A stretch of DNA of 64,000 nt from Rufibacter psychrotolerans (GCF_016924645.1 NZ_JAFFJV010000015.1:124001-188000), one strand, 5' to 3'. Shown: positions 50,117 to 59,742, numbered from the stretch's first letter. Numbers and translations are program-made. Notes: generated by a model from the letters alone, not told the origin.

Positions 50117-50152
50117 GTTTCAGGCTGGTTTTTCAGAAAACGGGCGTAAAAC
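50117..50152. repeat. 36-bp intergenic palindrome, copy 16
   Basis: GTTTCAGGCTGG...CGGGCGTAAAAC around TTTTTCAGAAAA, between two converging genes. Confidence 0.78.
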
Positions 50153-50178
50153 GCCGGTGCCTTAAAGAGACGCGTTCC

Positions 50179-51036
50179 TTAGCTGTACAGGCTCAGCAGC
50201 CAGACCAAAAGGAACTGCACCAGCATCATGCCGTCAGCTAAGATCAGGAAGTAGTACTGGGACCGGTACTCATGGGCGTACCACACCACCAGCGCGGCAC
50301 CTACGCCCGCCAGGCCCAGTGCCACCCGTACCAAGGGCTCGGTGCCGGCGGGCAGCAGGAGCGCGTACAGGAACAAGGTGAACAATGCCAGTTTCTTGGT
50401 GGTGGGCACTCCCCATTTGGTAGGGAAGGTGGTGGTTTGGGTAAGTTTGTCTTTGTACACATCACGTATGTCAAAGACCAGCGTGAGGGAAAAGATGAAC
50501 AGGAAGCGGCGCAGGAACAGGATCAGGTTCTCTGAGGCGAACAAATCACGGTCTACCTCCATGAGGGGCAACTGCACCGTTACCGCCGCCCAGACATAGG
50601 CAATGAGAAACACCTTCAGGAAGGGAATATCGCGCAGCGGAATGTAGCGTTCGCCCTCGGGCACCACGGCCACCGAGTACAGGCCGGCCACCACCACCAA
50701 GTGCAGCAGGAACCAGAAGCTGAGGTCAAACAGGGCCGTCCAGTACAGGTAGAGGACGCACAGGGCACTGGCCACGCACATGAAGATCAGCTCCAGCCGG
50801 TACTTCTGAATCCATGCGGTGCGCGGCGAGTGGGCCACCTCCTGGTTAAACTTGTAGGGCACCAGGCTGTCGGCGTTGTATACGAAGAGGGTGGCAAAAA
50901 ACACGATTCCGCCCAACCGGATAGAAACCGGGATTCCGCTCAGCAGGTAGGTCTCCCACACCAGCAGGGCCGCGCAGAGCGAGATAAACACGTTGCTGTA
51001 CAGAATAAAATTCAGGATGTTCTGGAGAACCCTCAT
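50179..51036 (-). CDS. UbiA-like polytopic membrane protein
   Basis: About 8 hydrophobic helices in 285 aa. The second acidic motif of UbiA prenyltransferases is recognisable (FDIRDVYKD, D-x3-D), whereas the first (NDxxDxxxD) is reduced to YNADSLVPYK. It may therefore be an inactive or altered member, or a related Cytophagales family without prenyltransferase activity. Substrate unknown. Its promoter region contains TACTTTG (one base short of the -7 consensus) at about 51068-51074. Confidence 0.7.
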   Translation of the reverse strand: MRVLQNILNFILYSNVFISLCAALLVWETYLLSGIPVSIRLGGIVFFATLFVYNADSLVPYKFNQEVAHSPRTAWIQKYRLELIFMCVASALCVLYLYWTALFDLSFWFLLHLVVVAGLYSVAVVPEGERYIPLRDIPFLKVFLIAYVWAAVTVQLPLMEVDRDLFASENLILFLRRFLFIFSLTLVFDIRDVYKDKLTQTTTFPTKWGVPTTKKLALFTLFLYALLLPAGTEPLVRVALGLAGVGAALVVWYAHEYRSQYYFLILADGMMLVQFLLVWLLSLYS

Positions 51037-51144
51037 GCTTTTGGTTGGTCAATGGCAGTATGCCCCTTGCAGCGGCAAAGTACGCTTGCGGTCACGTGCG
51101 GTGCAACTCTTGAAAACGCTTTCTCTTACCCCGGCGCAGAAATG

Positions 51145-51181
51145 AAAAGCGCCGCTCTCCTATACGGAAAGCGGCGCTTTT
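51145..51181 (-). terminator. ppa terminator
   Basis: 12-bp stem AAAAGCGCCGCT / AGCGGCGCTTTT with a 13-base loop, just beyond the pyrophosphatase stop. Confidence 0.88.
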
Positions 51182-51204
51182 CTACCAACTGTTTTTACAG
51201 CTTC

Positions 51205-51768
51205 TTAGCCGTTGTTTCTGAAGGTGGTGTTGTACAGCTCAATGCTTTGCTCAATGATGCGGTACGCGTCTTCGCGGCCCAGGAAGTTCTCTACAATCAC
51301 CTCTTTGTTCTCCAGCTTCTTGTAGTCTTCAAAGAAGCGCTGGATTTCCAGCAGGGTGTGCGGAGGCAGCTCAGAAATATCATTGATATGCTTCACAGAC
51401 ATATCGTTGGCGGCCACGGCAATGATCTTGTCGTCCTCCTCGTTGTTGTCAATCATCTGCATCACGCCAATTACCTTGGCCTCAATGAGGCACATGGGAG
51501 CCACGTCAATGGAGCAGATCACCAGGATGTCCAGGGGGTCTTTGTCGTCGCAGTAGGTCTGCGGAATAAAGCCGTAGTTGGCCGGGTAGTGCACCGCCGA
51601 GAACAACACGCGGTCCAGTTTCAGCATGCCGCTGTCTTTGTCCAGCTCATATTTGGCTTTGGAGCCCTTCGGGATTTCAATAATACCGGTTACAATCTTA
51701 GGCGCGTCCTCACCGTAGCTTACCTGGTGCCAAGGGTTAGACGAAGTTTGCGTTGTAGTTTCTGACAT
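51205..51768 (-). CDS. ppa: Inorganic pyrophosphatase, family I
   Basis: Soluble enzyme hydrolysing pyrophosphate to phosphate. The signature [15 protein letters not shown] supplies three metal-binding aspartates; [33 protein letters not shown] contains the substrate Lys, Arg and Tyr residues. 187 aa, normal. 43 bases downstream of the pafA-type gene on the same strand, so phosphate release from both could be co-expressed. Confidence 0.96.
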   Translation of the reverse strand: MSETTTQTSSNPWHQVSYGEDAPKIVTGIIEIPKGSKAKYELDKDSGMLKLDRVLFSAVHYPANYGFIPQTYCDDKDPLDILVICSIDVAPMCLIEAKVIGVMQMIDNNEEDDKIIAVAANDMSVKHINDISELPPHTLLEIQRFFEDYKKLENKEVIVENFLGREDAYRIIEQSIELYNTTFRNNG

Positions 51769-51811
51769 ACTAATTATTTCTATTCTATTTTAAATCTCAG
51801 CGGCCTGTTTC

Positions 51812-53479
51812 TTACCGCACGTACTCTAGTAAAGCTCTGCCCATGGTTCCGTTGGGCTCCTGAATGCGCAGCCAGGCCGCCAGGGTGGGGGCAATGTCCA
51901 TGATCTCGGTTCTTACCGTGGTCTCGCCGGCCGGTACCTGCCACCCGTACCACAACAGCGGAATATGGGTGTCATACGCCCAGGTGCTGCCGTGGGTGGT
52001 GCCTTTGGCAATGGCGCGGCCGTAATTCTCATACCAGCCCGGCTGATAGGTGAGTAGTACGTCGCCGGACCGGTACGGCATGTAACCGTTCTCCACCAGC
52101 ATGCCCAGGCCCCTCTCCCAATGCGACTTCATGAGGGCATCGGCGGTAAAGGAACGCAAAACGCCCGGAAAACGCTGCATGAACCGGGCAACCTCTTCCT
52201 GCACTTCCACCAAATTAGCCTTTTTGCTCTCAATTACCGCATGGTTCAGGTAAATCTGTTGGTTCATGAACGAACTTACCCACTCAGCCGCCCCAAACTT
52301 GGCGTTCAGGTGCTTCTTCAGGGAATCGGTCATGATGCCGTTGTTGGTATTTCCGGCGGGAATCCTCAACTGCTTCAGGTAATTGGGGTTGTGCGCGGCC
52401 CCGTGGTCGGCGGTCAGGAAGAGTAAGACGTTTTCCTTGCCCAAATGGTTGTCCAGGAACTTCAGAAAGTCGGCCAGGTCCTGGTCCAGGCGCAGGTAGG
52501 TGTCTTGTACCTCAATGGAGTTTGGCCCGTACTGGTGGCCTACGTAGTCTGGCGTGGAGAAACTTACGGCCAGGAAGTCGGTAACCGTCCCCTTGCCCAT
52601 GTTCTCAGCTTTGATGGCCTCTACCGCGAACTCCTTGGTGTAGGTGTTCCCGGCCGGAATGGAGCGCAGCAAATCATACGTTTTGCCTCTGTATGCCGGA
52701 ATATTGTGCGGAAACACGGGCTTCTGCTCCCCGGAGAAGGTTCCCTCAAAAGGCTGGTCATCAGCGGCGCTTTCAGTATACTGCTCAATGGGAAGCAAGG
52801 TGCTCCAGGGTTGGCTCAGGTACTGCTCGGGCAGTTTACGGTTATTGAACGCCTGCACCCACGCCGGAAGCTCCTGCATGTAGTAGGTGCTGGTGATCAT
52901 GTTCCCGTTGCTCCCATCATACCAATAAGCCGCGTTGGCCGCATGCCCGGCTGGCAAGATAGATCCCCGGTCTTTCAGGCTCAACCCAATGACCTTGCTT
53001 TGCTGGTTGGTGGCCAGTTTGAGTTCATCGGTAATGGTGGTGGAGATCATGTTCACCGGCGACATTTCCCCGGCCCTGGAAGCGCTTCCTACCGTCTTCA
53101 CCGTCTTATCCTCGGCACAGTAGATGTTGCGGCCCGTGGCCCGGTTGTACCAATCATTGCCCACAATACCGTGGATGGCGGGGGTGGTGCCGGTGTAGAT
53201 AGAGGCGTGACCCGGGCCTGTATAAGTGGGCACGTAGTTATAATGGTTGTTGCGGAAGTTGAAGCCTTCGCTTAACAGCCGTTTAAAGCCACCTTTGGAA
53301 TATTTGTCCCAAAAACGATACAGGTAATCGTACCGCATCTGGTCTACCACAATACCCACCACCAGCTTTGGCTTGTCGGGCAGTTTCGCCTTGGACTTCT
53401 TTCTCTGGGCACCCGCCGGGTTACTGCCTAGCAGCAGGAGCACCAGCAATGCCCAGACAGTAGCTACTCTTTGTTTCAT
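51812..53479 (-). CDS. pafA: PafA-type alkaline phosphatase
   Basis: Secreted phosphomonoesterase of the alkaline phosphatase superfamily. Signal peptide about 1-24 (PAGAQ). Key residues match Elizabethkingia PafA with a shift of 7-8: nucleophile Thr87 in YTGPGHAS, Asn108 in GNDWY, Lys169 and Arg171 in LKDRGSILPAGH; metal ligands Asp46 (VVDQMRYD) and a later TADHGAAH. The Lys/Arg pair separates monoesterases from phosphodiesterases in this family. PafA is phosphate-insensitive and common in Bacteroidota. 555 aa. Promoter box 59 bases upstream; a 36-bp palindrome lies in the leader. Confidence 0.93.
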   Translation of the reverse strand: MKQRVATVWALLVLLLLGSNPAGAQRKKSKAKLPDKPKLVVGIVVDQMRYDYLYRFWDKYSKGGFKRLLSEGFNFRNNHYNYVPTYTGPGHASIYTGTTPAIHGIVGNDWYNRATGRNIYCAEDKTVKTVGSASRAGEMSPVNMISTTITDELKLATNQQSKVIGLSLKDRGSILPAGHAANAAYWYDGSNGNMITSTYYMQELPAWVQAFNNRKLPEQYLSQPWSTLLPIEQYTESAADDQPFEGTFSGEQKPVFPHNIPAYRGKTYDLLRSIPAGNTYTKEFAVEAIKAENMGKGTVTDFLAVSFSTPDYVGHQYGPNSIEVQDTYLRLDQDLADFLKFLDNHLGKENVLLFLTADHGAAHNPNYLKQLRIPAGNTNNGIMTDSLKKHLNAKFGAAEWVSSFMNQQIYLNHAVIESKKANLVEVQEEVARFMQRFPGVLRSFTADALMKSHWERGLGMLVENGYMPYRSGDVLLTYQPGWYENYGRAIAKGTTHGSTWAYDTHIPLLWYGWQVPAGETTVRTEIMDIAPTLAAWLRIQEPNGTMGRALLEYVR

Positions 53480-53500
53480 TCTGTATGGTTTACAAATTCT

Positions 53501-53536
53501 GTTTCTGAGCCGTTTTCTTTGAAACAGCCCTAAAAC
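53501..53536. repeat. 36-bp intergenic palindrome, copy 17
   Basis: GTTTCTGAGCCG...AGCCCTAAAAC; between the pafA promoter box and the pafA ATG, thus in the leader. Confidence 0.75.
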
Positions 53537-53537
53537 G

Positions 53538-53545
53538 CAAAGATA
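53538..53545 (-). promoter_or_regulatory. -7 box (TATCTTTG) of pafA
   Basis: Exact TAnnTTTG match on the minus strand, 58 bases before the ATG at 53479; one base separates it from palindrome copy 17. Confidence 0.6.
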
Positions 53546-53627
53546 TACAGGCAGCCCTTTCTACCCTTCTTTTCCGGCGGCCGGCCGTGAAATTAACCTT
53601 GCGGTAATATACCCCCAAAAAGCAAAA

Positions 53628-53647
53628 CGCCCATTTTGCAATGGGCG
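53628..53647 (-). terminator. Terminator of the atp operon
   Basis: Stem CGCCCATT / AATGGGCG with a 4-base loop, followed on the minus strand by TTTTGCTTTTTGG; 26 bases after the atpG stop. Confidence 0.85.
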
Positions 53648-53672
53648 CCGCTCTGTAAGGGTTATCAAGGAA

Positions 53673-54566
53673 TTATCTTCCGGCTGCAAGGGCTTCGGCA
53701 CCACCCACAATCTCCAGGATCTCAGTGGTAATGGCGGCCTGCCTGGTACGGTTATAGGTCAGCTTCAATTGCTTGAGCAGTTCACCGGCGTTGTCGGTGG
53801 CTTTGTCCATGGCGGTCATCCGGGCCCCGTGCTCCGATGCGTTTGACTCCAATACTGCCTTGTAGATCTGAATCTTCAGGGACTTAGGAATCAACTGCTC
53901 CACAATCTCCTCTTTGGAAGGCTCAAAAATATAGTCCAGGGCCGCGTTGCTGGCAGCACCCTGCTCCTCAGTGTTCTCCTGAATGGGCAGGAACTGCTCG
54001 GTGCGGATGATCTGGGTGGCCACGTTCTTGAACTCGTTGTACACCACCTCTACGTGGTCATAGTACCCCGTGCGGAAACCTTCCATGGCGCGCTCAGCGG
54101 CAACTCGTACCGTCTCAAACGACAGGTTGGCGAAAACACCGGTGTAGTCTCCGGCCAGCGGGAAATTACGCTTGTCAAAGTACTCGTGCCCTTTCTTCCC
54201 GATGGCCATGATCTCTACGTTGCCTGCGGCTTGCTGGGCACTGTAGCGCTCACTGATCAGGTTGTTCACGGCTTTCATCACGTTAGAGTTGAACGCCCCG
54301 CACAACCCCCGGTCTGAGGTAACGGCAATGATCAACACCCGCTGCACGTCGCGTTTCTGCGCATAGACATTCTCGCCCCCTTCGCCCCGTACGGTTGAAA
54401 GGTTGGCCAGAATGTTGTTCAGACGCTGGGCATAGGGACGCATGCGCATGATGTTGTCCTGCGCCCGGCGCAATTTGGCCGCCGCCACCATTTTCATGGC
54501 TTTGGTGATCTGCTGCGTGGAGCTGACAGAGACAATCCGGTTGCGTACTTCTTTTAAACTAGCCAT
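53673..54566 (-). CDS. atpG: ATP synthase F1 subunit gamma
   Basis: Central rotor shaft of the F1 motor. N-terminal helix SLKEVRNRIVSVSSTQQITKAMKMVAAAKLRRAQ and C-terminal helix LKLTYNRTRQAAITTEILEIVGGAEAL form the coiled coil; the SDRGLCGAFNSNV strand is conserved. 297 aa. Last gene of the eight-gene atp cluster, 76 bases after atpA with an intervening hairpin. Confidence 0.97.
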   Translation of the reverse strand: MASLKEVRNRIVSVSSTQQITKAMKMVAAAKLRRAQDNIMRMRPYAQRLNNILANLSTVRGEGGENVYAQKRDVQRVLIIAVTSDRGLCGAFNSNVMKAVNNLISERYSAQQAAGNVEIMAIGKKGHEYFDKRNFPLAGDYTGVFANLSFETVRVAAERAMEGFRTGYYDHVEVVYNEFKNVATQIIRTEQFLPIQENTEEQGAASNAALDYIFEPSKEEIVEQLIPKSLKIQIYKAVLESNASEHGARMTAMDKATDNAGELLKQLKLTYNRTRQAAITTEILEIVGGAEALAAGR

Positions 54567-54594
54567 TTAATAGTTAGTCAAGTATAGACAGAGA

Positions 54595-54629
54595 AAGAAG
54601 AGCATACGGAGACCCGTGCTGCTCTTCTT
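54595..54629 (-). other. Intercistronic hairpin between atpA and atpG
   Basis: 10-bp stem (54595-54604 with 54620-54629) with a 15-base loop that contains ACGG/CCGT, in the 76-base atpA-atpG gap. It could be a processing or attenuation site. Confidence 0.5.
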
Positions 54630-54642
54630 CTGTTGATTTTAA

Positions 54643-56223
54643 TTATTTACGATATCTGGCAGTGAGCTCACGCGCTACTTGCTTCAGCGTGTCAGTCACG
54701 TTGTCATCAAGTTTACCGGCTCTCAACGCATCCAACACAGGGCGGTGCTGCGCGTTCAGGGTCATCAGGTACTCTTTCTCAAAGGTACGCACCTGGTTCA
54801 CCGGCACGTCGTCAATGAGGCCGTTGGTACAGCAGTAGATCATGGCTACCTGGTCTTCTACGGCTACCGGAGAGAACTGGGCTTGCTTCAGCACCTCCAG
54901 GTTGCGGCGGCCCCGCTCAATGGTGAGCTTGGTAGAGGCATCCAGGTCAGAACCGAACTTAGCGAAGGCTTCCAGCTCGCGGAACTGCGCCTGGTCCAGC
55001 TTCAGGGTACCGGCTACTTTCTTCATGGACTTGATCTGCGCCGAACCACCCACACGTGATACCGAGATACCTACGTTGATGGCCGGACGGATACCTGAGT
55101 TGAACAGGTTGGTCTCCAAGAAGATCTGACCGTCGGTGATGGAGATCACGTTGGTTGGGATATACGCCGAAACGTCACCTGCCTGGGTCTCAATGATAGG
55201 AAGCGCGGTCAAAGAGCCACCACCCTTCACCAAGTGACGGATAGACTCTGGCAAGTCATTCATGTCTTGCGCAATGGCGTCTGAGGCGTTGATCTTAGCG
55301 GCACGCTCCAGCAAACGGGAGTGCAGGTAGAACACGTCACCTGGGTAGGCCTCACGTCCTGGCGGACGACGTAGCAGCAGAGACACCTCACGGTACGCCA
55401 CGGCTTGCTTAGACAAGTCATCATACACTACCAGGGCTGGACGGCCGGTATCACGGAAGAACTCGCCAATAGCGGCACCGGTGAACGGCGCGTAGAACTG
55501 CATTGGGGCTGGGTCAGCAGCCGGAGCGGCTACTACCACGGTGTACCGCATGGCACCACCAGCCTCCAGGGCGTTCACAATCTGCGCTACGGTAGAGGCT
55601 TTCTGGCCAATGGCTACGTAGATACAGAACACAGGCTCACCACGGTCAAAGAACTCACCCTGGTTGATGATGGTATCAATGGCCACGGCGGTTTTACCGG
55701 TCTGGCGGTCACCAATGATCAACTCCCGCTGACCACGGCCAATCGGAATCATGGAGTCAATGGCTTTGATACCGGTTTGCATGGGCTCATTTACCGGCTG
55801 GCGGTAGATTACGCCTGGTGCTTTTCTTTCAATTGGCATGTCGTACAGCTCACCCACCAAGGGGCCTTTGCCGTCGATGGGCTGGCCCAGGGTGTTCACC
55901 ACGCGGCCTACCATGCCTTCACCTACGCGAACGGAGGCAATTTTATTTGTTTTCTTAACTGTATCGCCTTCTTTGATGTCGCTCCAGTCACCCAACAATA
56001 CCGCACCCACGTTGTCCTCTTCCAGGTTAAGAACAAGGGCTTGCAGACCATTTTCGAACTCTAACAACTCACCAGACTGCGCCTTGGATAAGCCGTAGAT
56101 ACGAGCAACACCGTCTCCTACTTGCAGAACCGTACCAACTTCTTCCAGTTCAGCTTCTGTTCTGAAGTTTGACAGCTGTTCTCTTAAAATCGCTGATACT
56201 TCATCAGGTCTAACTTCTGCCAT
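54643..56223 (-). CDS. atpA: ATP synthase F1 subunit alpha
   Basis: Non-catalytic nucleotide-binding subunit of F1. Walker [16 protein letters not shown], Walker B region [17 protein letters not shown], and the alpha signature [17 protein letters not shown]. 526 aa. Codon use (many GGT, CGT, GTA) and lower third-position G+C than in nearby single genes fit high expression. Starts 2 bases after the atpH stop. Confidence 0.98.
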   Translation of the reverse strand: MAEVRPDEVSAILREQLSNFRTEAELEEVGTVLQVGDGVARIYGLSKAQSGELLEFENGLQALVLNLEEDNVGAVLLGDWSDIKEGDTVKKTNKIASVRVGEGMVGRVVNTLGQPIDGKGPLVGELYDMPIERKAPGVIYRQPVNEPMQTGIKAIDSMIPIGRGQRELIIGDRQTGKTAVAIDTIINQGEFFDRGEPVFCIYVAIGQKASTVAQIVNALEAGGAMRYTVVVAAPAADPAPMQFYAPFTGAAIGEFFRDTGRPALVVYDDLSKQAVAYREVSLLLRRPPGREAYPGDVFYLHSRLLERAAKINASDAIAQDMNDLPESIRHLVKGGGSLTALPIIETQAGDVSAYIPTNVISITDGQIFLETNLFNSGIRPAINVGISVSRVGGSAQIKSMKKVAGTLKLDQAQFRELEAFAKFGSDLDASTKLTIERGRRNLEVLKQAQFSPVAVEDQVAMIYCCTNGLIDDVPVNQVRTFEKEYLMTLNAQHRPVLDALRAGKLDDNVTDTLKQVARELTARYRK

Positions 56224-56225
56224 GA

Positions 56226-56783
56226 TTATAGTTTAGTAATGTATGGATTCTCTTTAAACTTGTTTTTCAGTTTCTGCACATTGGTACGCACCGTGTTGTC
56301 AATTTGCTGGTCGCCAATGCGCAATACGTACCCGCCAATCACGGCCGGGTCTACCACTTCTTGCAACTCTACCGTTTTGCCGGTGCGCTCTACCACCATC
56401 TGCTGGAAGGTAGCGCGCAATTCTGGGGTGAGCGGCACGGCAGTGGTCACCGTTGCCTTCTGAATGCCTTTTACCTCATTGTACTGCTTCACAAACTCTG
56501 TGGCCACAGACTCCAGAATCTCCTCACGGTTTTTCTGGGTGATGATCTTGAAAAAGGCATTCGTTAACTCACTTACCCTGCCCCCGAAGAGTGAGGTAAG
56601 GATGGCGAGTTTTTTATCATGCTTGATAATCGGGTTGCGCAGCACCAGGCGTAAGTCACGGCTATTCTCCAGGGTCTGGGAGAAGAAGCCCATATCTTCA
56701 TACACTTTCTCCAAAGAACCTTTCTCCTGGGAAAGCTCCAGCAGAGACTTCGCGTATCTGGAGGCAACTCTTTCTTCTGACAT
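56226..56783 (-). CDS. atpH: ATP synthase F1 subunit delta
   Basis: Peripheral-stalk subunit linking F1 to subunit b (OSCP family). [25 protein letters not shown] at the N terminus and the C-terminal strand block [30 protein letters not shown] are characteristic. 185 aa. 70 bases after atpF, 2 bases before atpA. Confidence 0.95.
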   Translation of the reverse strand: MSEERVASRYAKSLLELSQEKGSLEKVYEDMGFFSQTLENSRDLRLVLRNPIIKHDKKLAILTSLFGGRVSELTNAFFKIITQKNREEILESVATEFVKQYNEVKGIQKATVTTAVPLTPELRATFQQMVVERTGKTVELQEVVDPAVIGGYVLRIGDQQIDNTVRTNVQKLKNKFKENPYITKL

Positions 56784-56853
56784 TTCTTTCTCTTGCGTGG
56801 TTTAACGATTCACTTCCTTTTAAGGGCGGGAAGCATCTCGCCGGTCCGGGGTA

Positions 56854-57348
56854 TTAGCTCAGGCGGGCGTCCTGCAGGTAGCTTTGTACCAGCGCACGCT
56901 GGGCTTGCTCGTCCTGCAACTCACGCTTAATCAACTTCTCGGCAATGTCAATGGACAAGGTTGCGGCCAGGTTCTTCACTTCGGTGAGGGCGGCTTTCTT
57001 CTCGTTCTCAATAGACAAGCGGGCCTGCTCAATCATGCGGCTGCCTTCTTCGTTGGCTTTGGCACGGGCGCTTTCCACCAGGTGGTTGGCGGCGTCGGTG
57101 GCGTCTTTCAGGATTCGGTCACGCTCGGCACGGGCCTCGTTCAGGAGACGCTCATTGTCTGCTTTGAGCGACTGCATCTCCAGTTTGGCTTTTTCGGCCA
57201 TGCTCAGGGCAGAATCAATAGACTCTTCGCGCTCCCGCAGGGCACCCATGATAGGCTTCCAGGCGAATTTAGACAACAAGAAAAGCACCACAAGAAAGGT
57301 GACTACTTGCCAGAAAAGTAATCCTAAGGCTGGGGTTACTAATTCCAT
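56854..57348 (-). CDS. atpF: ATP synthase F0 subunit b
   Basis: One N-terminal membrane helix (about 6-27, LGLLFWQVVTFLVVLFLLSKF) followed by the conserved WKPIMGALREREESI and a long Ala/Glu/Lys-rich coiled coil to the end (164 aa). Forms the stator. 117 bases downstream of atpE, separated by a hairpin. Confidence 0.95.
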   Translation of the reverse strand: MELVTPALGLLFWQVVTFLVVLFLLSKFAWKPIMGALREREESIDSALSMAEKAKLEMQSLKADNERLLNEARAERDRILKDATDAANHLVESARAKANEEGSRMIEQARLSIENEKKAALTEVKNLAATLSIDIAEKLIKRELQDEQAQRALVQSYLQDARLS

Positions 57349-57412
57349 TATATTATTAGGTTTAGGTATGAAGGGAGTACCTTCCGCAACTTATACGTTC
57401 TACTTACTACGA

Positions 57413-57456
57413 TTACATCTCGCCGTCCAGACCAATCGTCTGGACGGGAGATGTAA
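57413..57456 (-). other. Stable hairpin between atpE and atpF
   Basis: TTACATCT and GTCCAGA (57413-57420, 57425-57431) pair with TCTGGAC and AGATGTAA (57439-57445, 57449-57456), interrupted by one small internal loop. No T run follows in transcript direction, so it is more likely a stability or processing element than a terminator. It starts 9 bases after the atpE stop. Confidence 0.65.
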
Positions 57457-57465
57457 CAGGCATTC

Positions 57466-57744
<279 letters not shown>

Positions 57745-57762
57745 TTAAAAAAGGAATTCAGA

Positions 57763-58839
57763 TTAATGGTGGGCCTCTACGGCGTGCGGGGCGTCTCCGT
57801 GCCCATGGTCCCCGTGCCCGTCATGCTCTTCTACCGCGCCGCCAAAGTACATGGCAGAAAGCAGCGTGAAGATGTACGCTTGTAGCAACGCCACAAACAG
57901 CTCCAGGAAGTTCATAAAGATGGCGAAGGCAACACTCACCGGCGCAATAGCCACACTCTTGAAGATAAAAATCAAGCTGAACAAACTCAGGATTACAATG
58001 TGGCCGGCCGTGATGTTAGCGAACAAACGCACCATCAACGCGAAGGGTTTGGTAAGGATCCCCAGCAACTCCACCGGAATCATGATAGGCGCCAACCAAC
58101 CCGGCACACCCGGGGTAGCGAAGATATGCCCCCAGTAGGCTTTGTTACCGCTAAACAGGGTGATCAACAGGGTCAACACCGCCAGCACCAGCGTTACTGC
58201 AATATTACCGGTAAGGTTTGCCCCGCCTGGCATTAAGCCCAACAGGTTATTGAACCAGATAAAGAAGAAGATGGTCAGCAGATAAGGCATGTAGCGCTCA
58301 TACTTGGGCCCAATGTTGGTTTTCCCGATCTCATCTCTGATGAAGATGATGATAGGCTCAAAGAAGGACTGCACACCGTAAGGCGCTCTTCCACGGGTTT
58401 TCTTGTAGCGGCCGGCAATTGTCAGGAACACGGCAAAAAGCAGGATCACGCTCAGGAACATAGAAGCCACATTCTTGGTGATAGAGAAGTCAAGCGGGCC
58501 CACCGGTTTTGCTTCCCCGTTTTCGCCCCTCTCTATCCGCGGCTCGCCTTCTTCATTGGCGTAATAGATGTGGCCATGATCCATGACATACCCTTTGTAA
58601 GGGCGCGGCTTGCCATGCTCATCATAGAAATTGGAGGAAGAGAAAATCTCCAGTCCATTTTCCCCATATAATATAACTGGCAGCGGCAGCACCACTCCAT
58701 GCGCGAACTCCCAGACATAATCATCCCCAATGTGGTGGGTAATCATCTGCCCCGGGCTAAATTCACCACCCTCGGCAGATTCTGCCGCTTGGGCTGAAAA
58801 AGTAAGTACAGAAAGAAGGAAAACGAGTATCTTTTTCAT
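57763..58839 (-). CDS. atpB: ATP synthase F0 subunit a, with long N-terminal extension
   Basis: Proton-channel subunit. From about residue 120 on it has five to six membrane helices with the essential Arg in LMVRLFANITAGH and later Glu/Gln helices. In front there are about 115 extra residues that begin with a cleavable-looking signal peptide (KKILVFLLSVLTFSAQAAE) and contain an acidic, Tyr/His-rich periplasmic segment, a form known in Bacteroidota. The C terminus is His/Asp-rich (EEHDGHGDHGHGDAPH). 358 aa against about 270 in E. coli. Confidence 0.95.
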   Translation of the reverse strand: MKKILVFLLSVLTFSAQAAESAEGGEFSPGQMITHHIGDDYVWEFAHGVVLPLPVILYGENGLEIFSSSNFYDEHGKPRPYKGYVMDHGHIYYANEEGEPRIERGENGEAKPVGPLDFSITKNVASMFLSVILLFAVFLTIAGRYKKTRGRAPYGVQSFFEPIIIFIRDEIGKTNIGPKYERYMPYLLTIFFFIWFNNLLGLMPGGANLTGNIAVTLVLAVLTLLITLFSGNKAYWGHIFATPGVPGWLAPIMIPVELLGILTKPFALMVRLFANITAGHIVILSLFSLIFIFKSVAIAPVSVAFAIFMNFLELFVALLQAYIFTLLSAMYFGGAVEEHDGHGDHGHGDAPHAVEAHH

Positions 58840-58882
58840 TCAGAGCGATTTAAAAGAAGCATATTGGACGCAACATGCTTCC

Positions 58883-59266
58883 TCAGATTTGCTTTTTTGA
58901 ATTTCGGCGCAAGTTACTCAACAAAGCGTAGATTTCAAATGCGGTATACGTAAAATAAAGGACGAAAAAGTTGAAGACGAACTGCATCACCTGCTCCTCA
59001 TGGTAAAACCGGTACAGAAAAATTGCAATTATGCAGAAGACCATGCGCACCCCCATGGAGGTAAAATAGTACACATGTAAATTCGCCTGATCGTGCTTTA
59101 GGCCCAAATGGGCAACATAATGCGAAAAGCTGGTCACAAAAAGAAAGAAGGCCAGCATGTACCAGATATAGGAATGAATCAATCTGTCGCCGGTAAGTTC
59201 TACCAATGCGGTCACCAGCAGAACCAGCACCCCGGTGATCAACAGCAAGCCCCTAATAAAATTCAC
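58883..59266 (-). CDS. Small four-helix membrane protein in the atp operon (127 aa)
   Basis: Four predicted membrane helices (about 5-24, 33-53, 70-90, 96-116) and a basic C terminus. Its position between atpZ and atpB is that of AtpI (subunit I) in other bacteria, which helps assemble the c-ring, but sequence similarity to AtpI is not obvious. 6 bases after atpZ and 43 bases before atpB, so co-transcribed. Confidence 0.85.
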   Translation of the reverse strand: MNFIRGLLLITGVLVLLVTALVELTGDRLIHSYIWYMLAFFLFVTSFSHYVAHLGLKHDQANLHVYYFTSMGVRMVFCIIAIFLYRFYHEEQVMQFVFNFFVLYFTYTAFEIYALLSNLRRNSKKQI

Positions 59267-59272
59267 CCTTCT

Positions 59273-59509
59273 CTAGTCCTTTCTGGTAAGTGATACAATA
59301 ACAGAATACATGCAGGCAAACACGGCAATGACCAGGAGGCTCAACGTCCACCAGGGCGTTTGGTTCTGGAAGTACGCGTCCAGCTTACGCCCGCCAATGG
59401 CCGCCAGGGTCATGATGGCAATCATCTGAAACGCCAGACCCGAGTACTTGAGGTACGGTTTTACCTCAGAGTTGCGTTTGGGTCCGGTAGAGGGCTTGTT
59501 GGGCTCCAT
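59273..59509 (-). CDS. atpZ: AtpZ/AtpI family protein
   Basis: 78 aa with two membrane helices; the first is preceded by the family pattern YLKYSGLAFQMIAIMTLAAIGGRKLD. AtpZ with AtpI is proposed to take part in Mg2+/Ca2+ supply or assembly of F0. First gene of the atp operon; a Bacteroidota promoter box lies 23 bases upstream. Confidence 0.9.
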   Translation of the reverse strand: MEPNKPSTGPKRNSEVKPYLKYSGLAFQMIAIMTLAAIGGRKLDAYFQNQTPWWTLSLLVIAVFACMYSVIVSLTRKD

Positions 59510-59532
59510 GCTGCTTGTTGCTCCTGTTCCTG

Positions 59533-59540
59533 CAAAGGTA
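59533..59540 (-). promoter_or_regulatory. -7 box (TACCTTTG) of the atp operon
   Basis: Exact TAnnTTTG match on the minus strand, 23 bases before the atpZ ATG at 59509. Confidence 0.65.
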
Positions 59541-59574
59541 CTAAACGGGCCTGCCTTTGGCAGAAAGATTTTTG

Positions 59575-59609
59575 GTTCTACGGCGTTTTAAGAAAAACAA
59601 CCCAGAAAC
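59575..59609. repeat. 36-bp intergenic palindrome, copy 18 (35 bp)
   Basis: GTTCTACGGC...AACCCAGAAAC around GTTTTAAGAAAAAC; weaker copy upstream of the atp promoter. Confidence 0.5.
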
Positions 59610-59742
59610 AGGTAAGGTTCGCACGTATTCTGCCTTTGTAGGTTTATCTCTTGCCCCGCTTCTTGCGTACCAAGAGCATAAAAAAATGTATGTTTGCTTA
59701 TGGGTCCGGGCACCGCGCACCAGGGCCCACCAGCACACCTCC

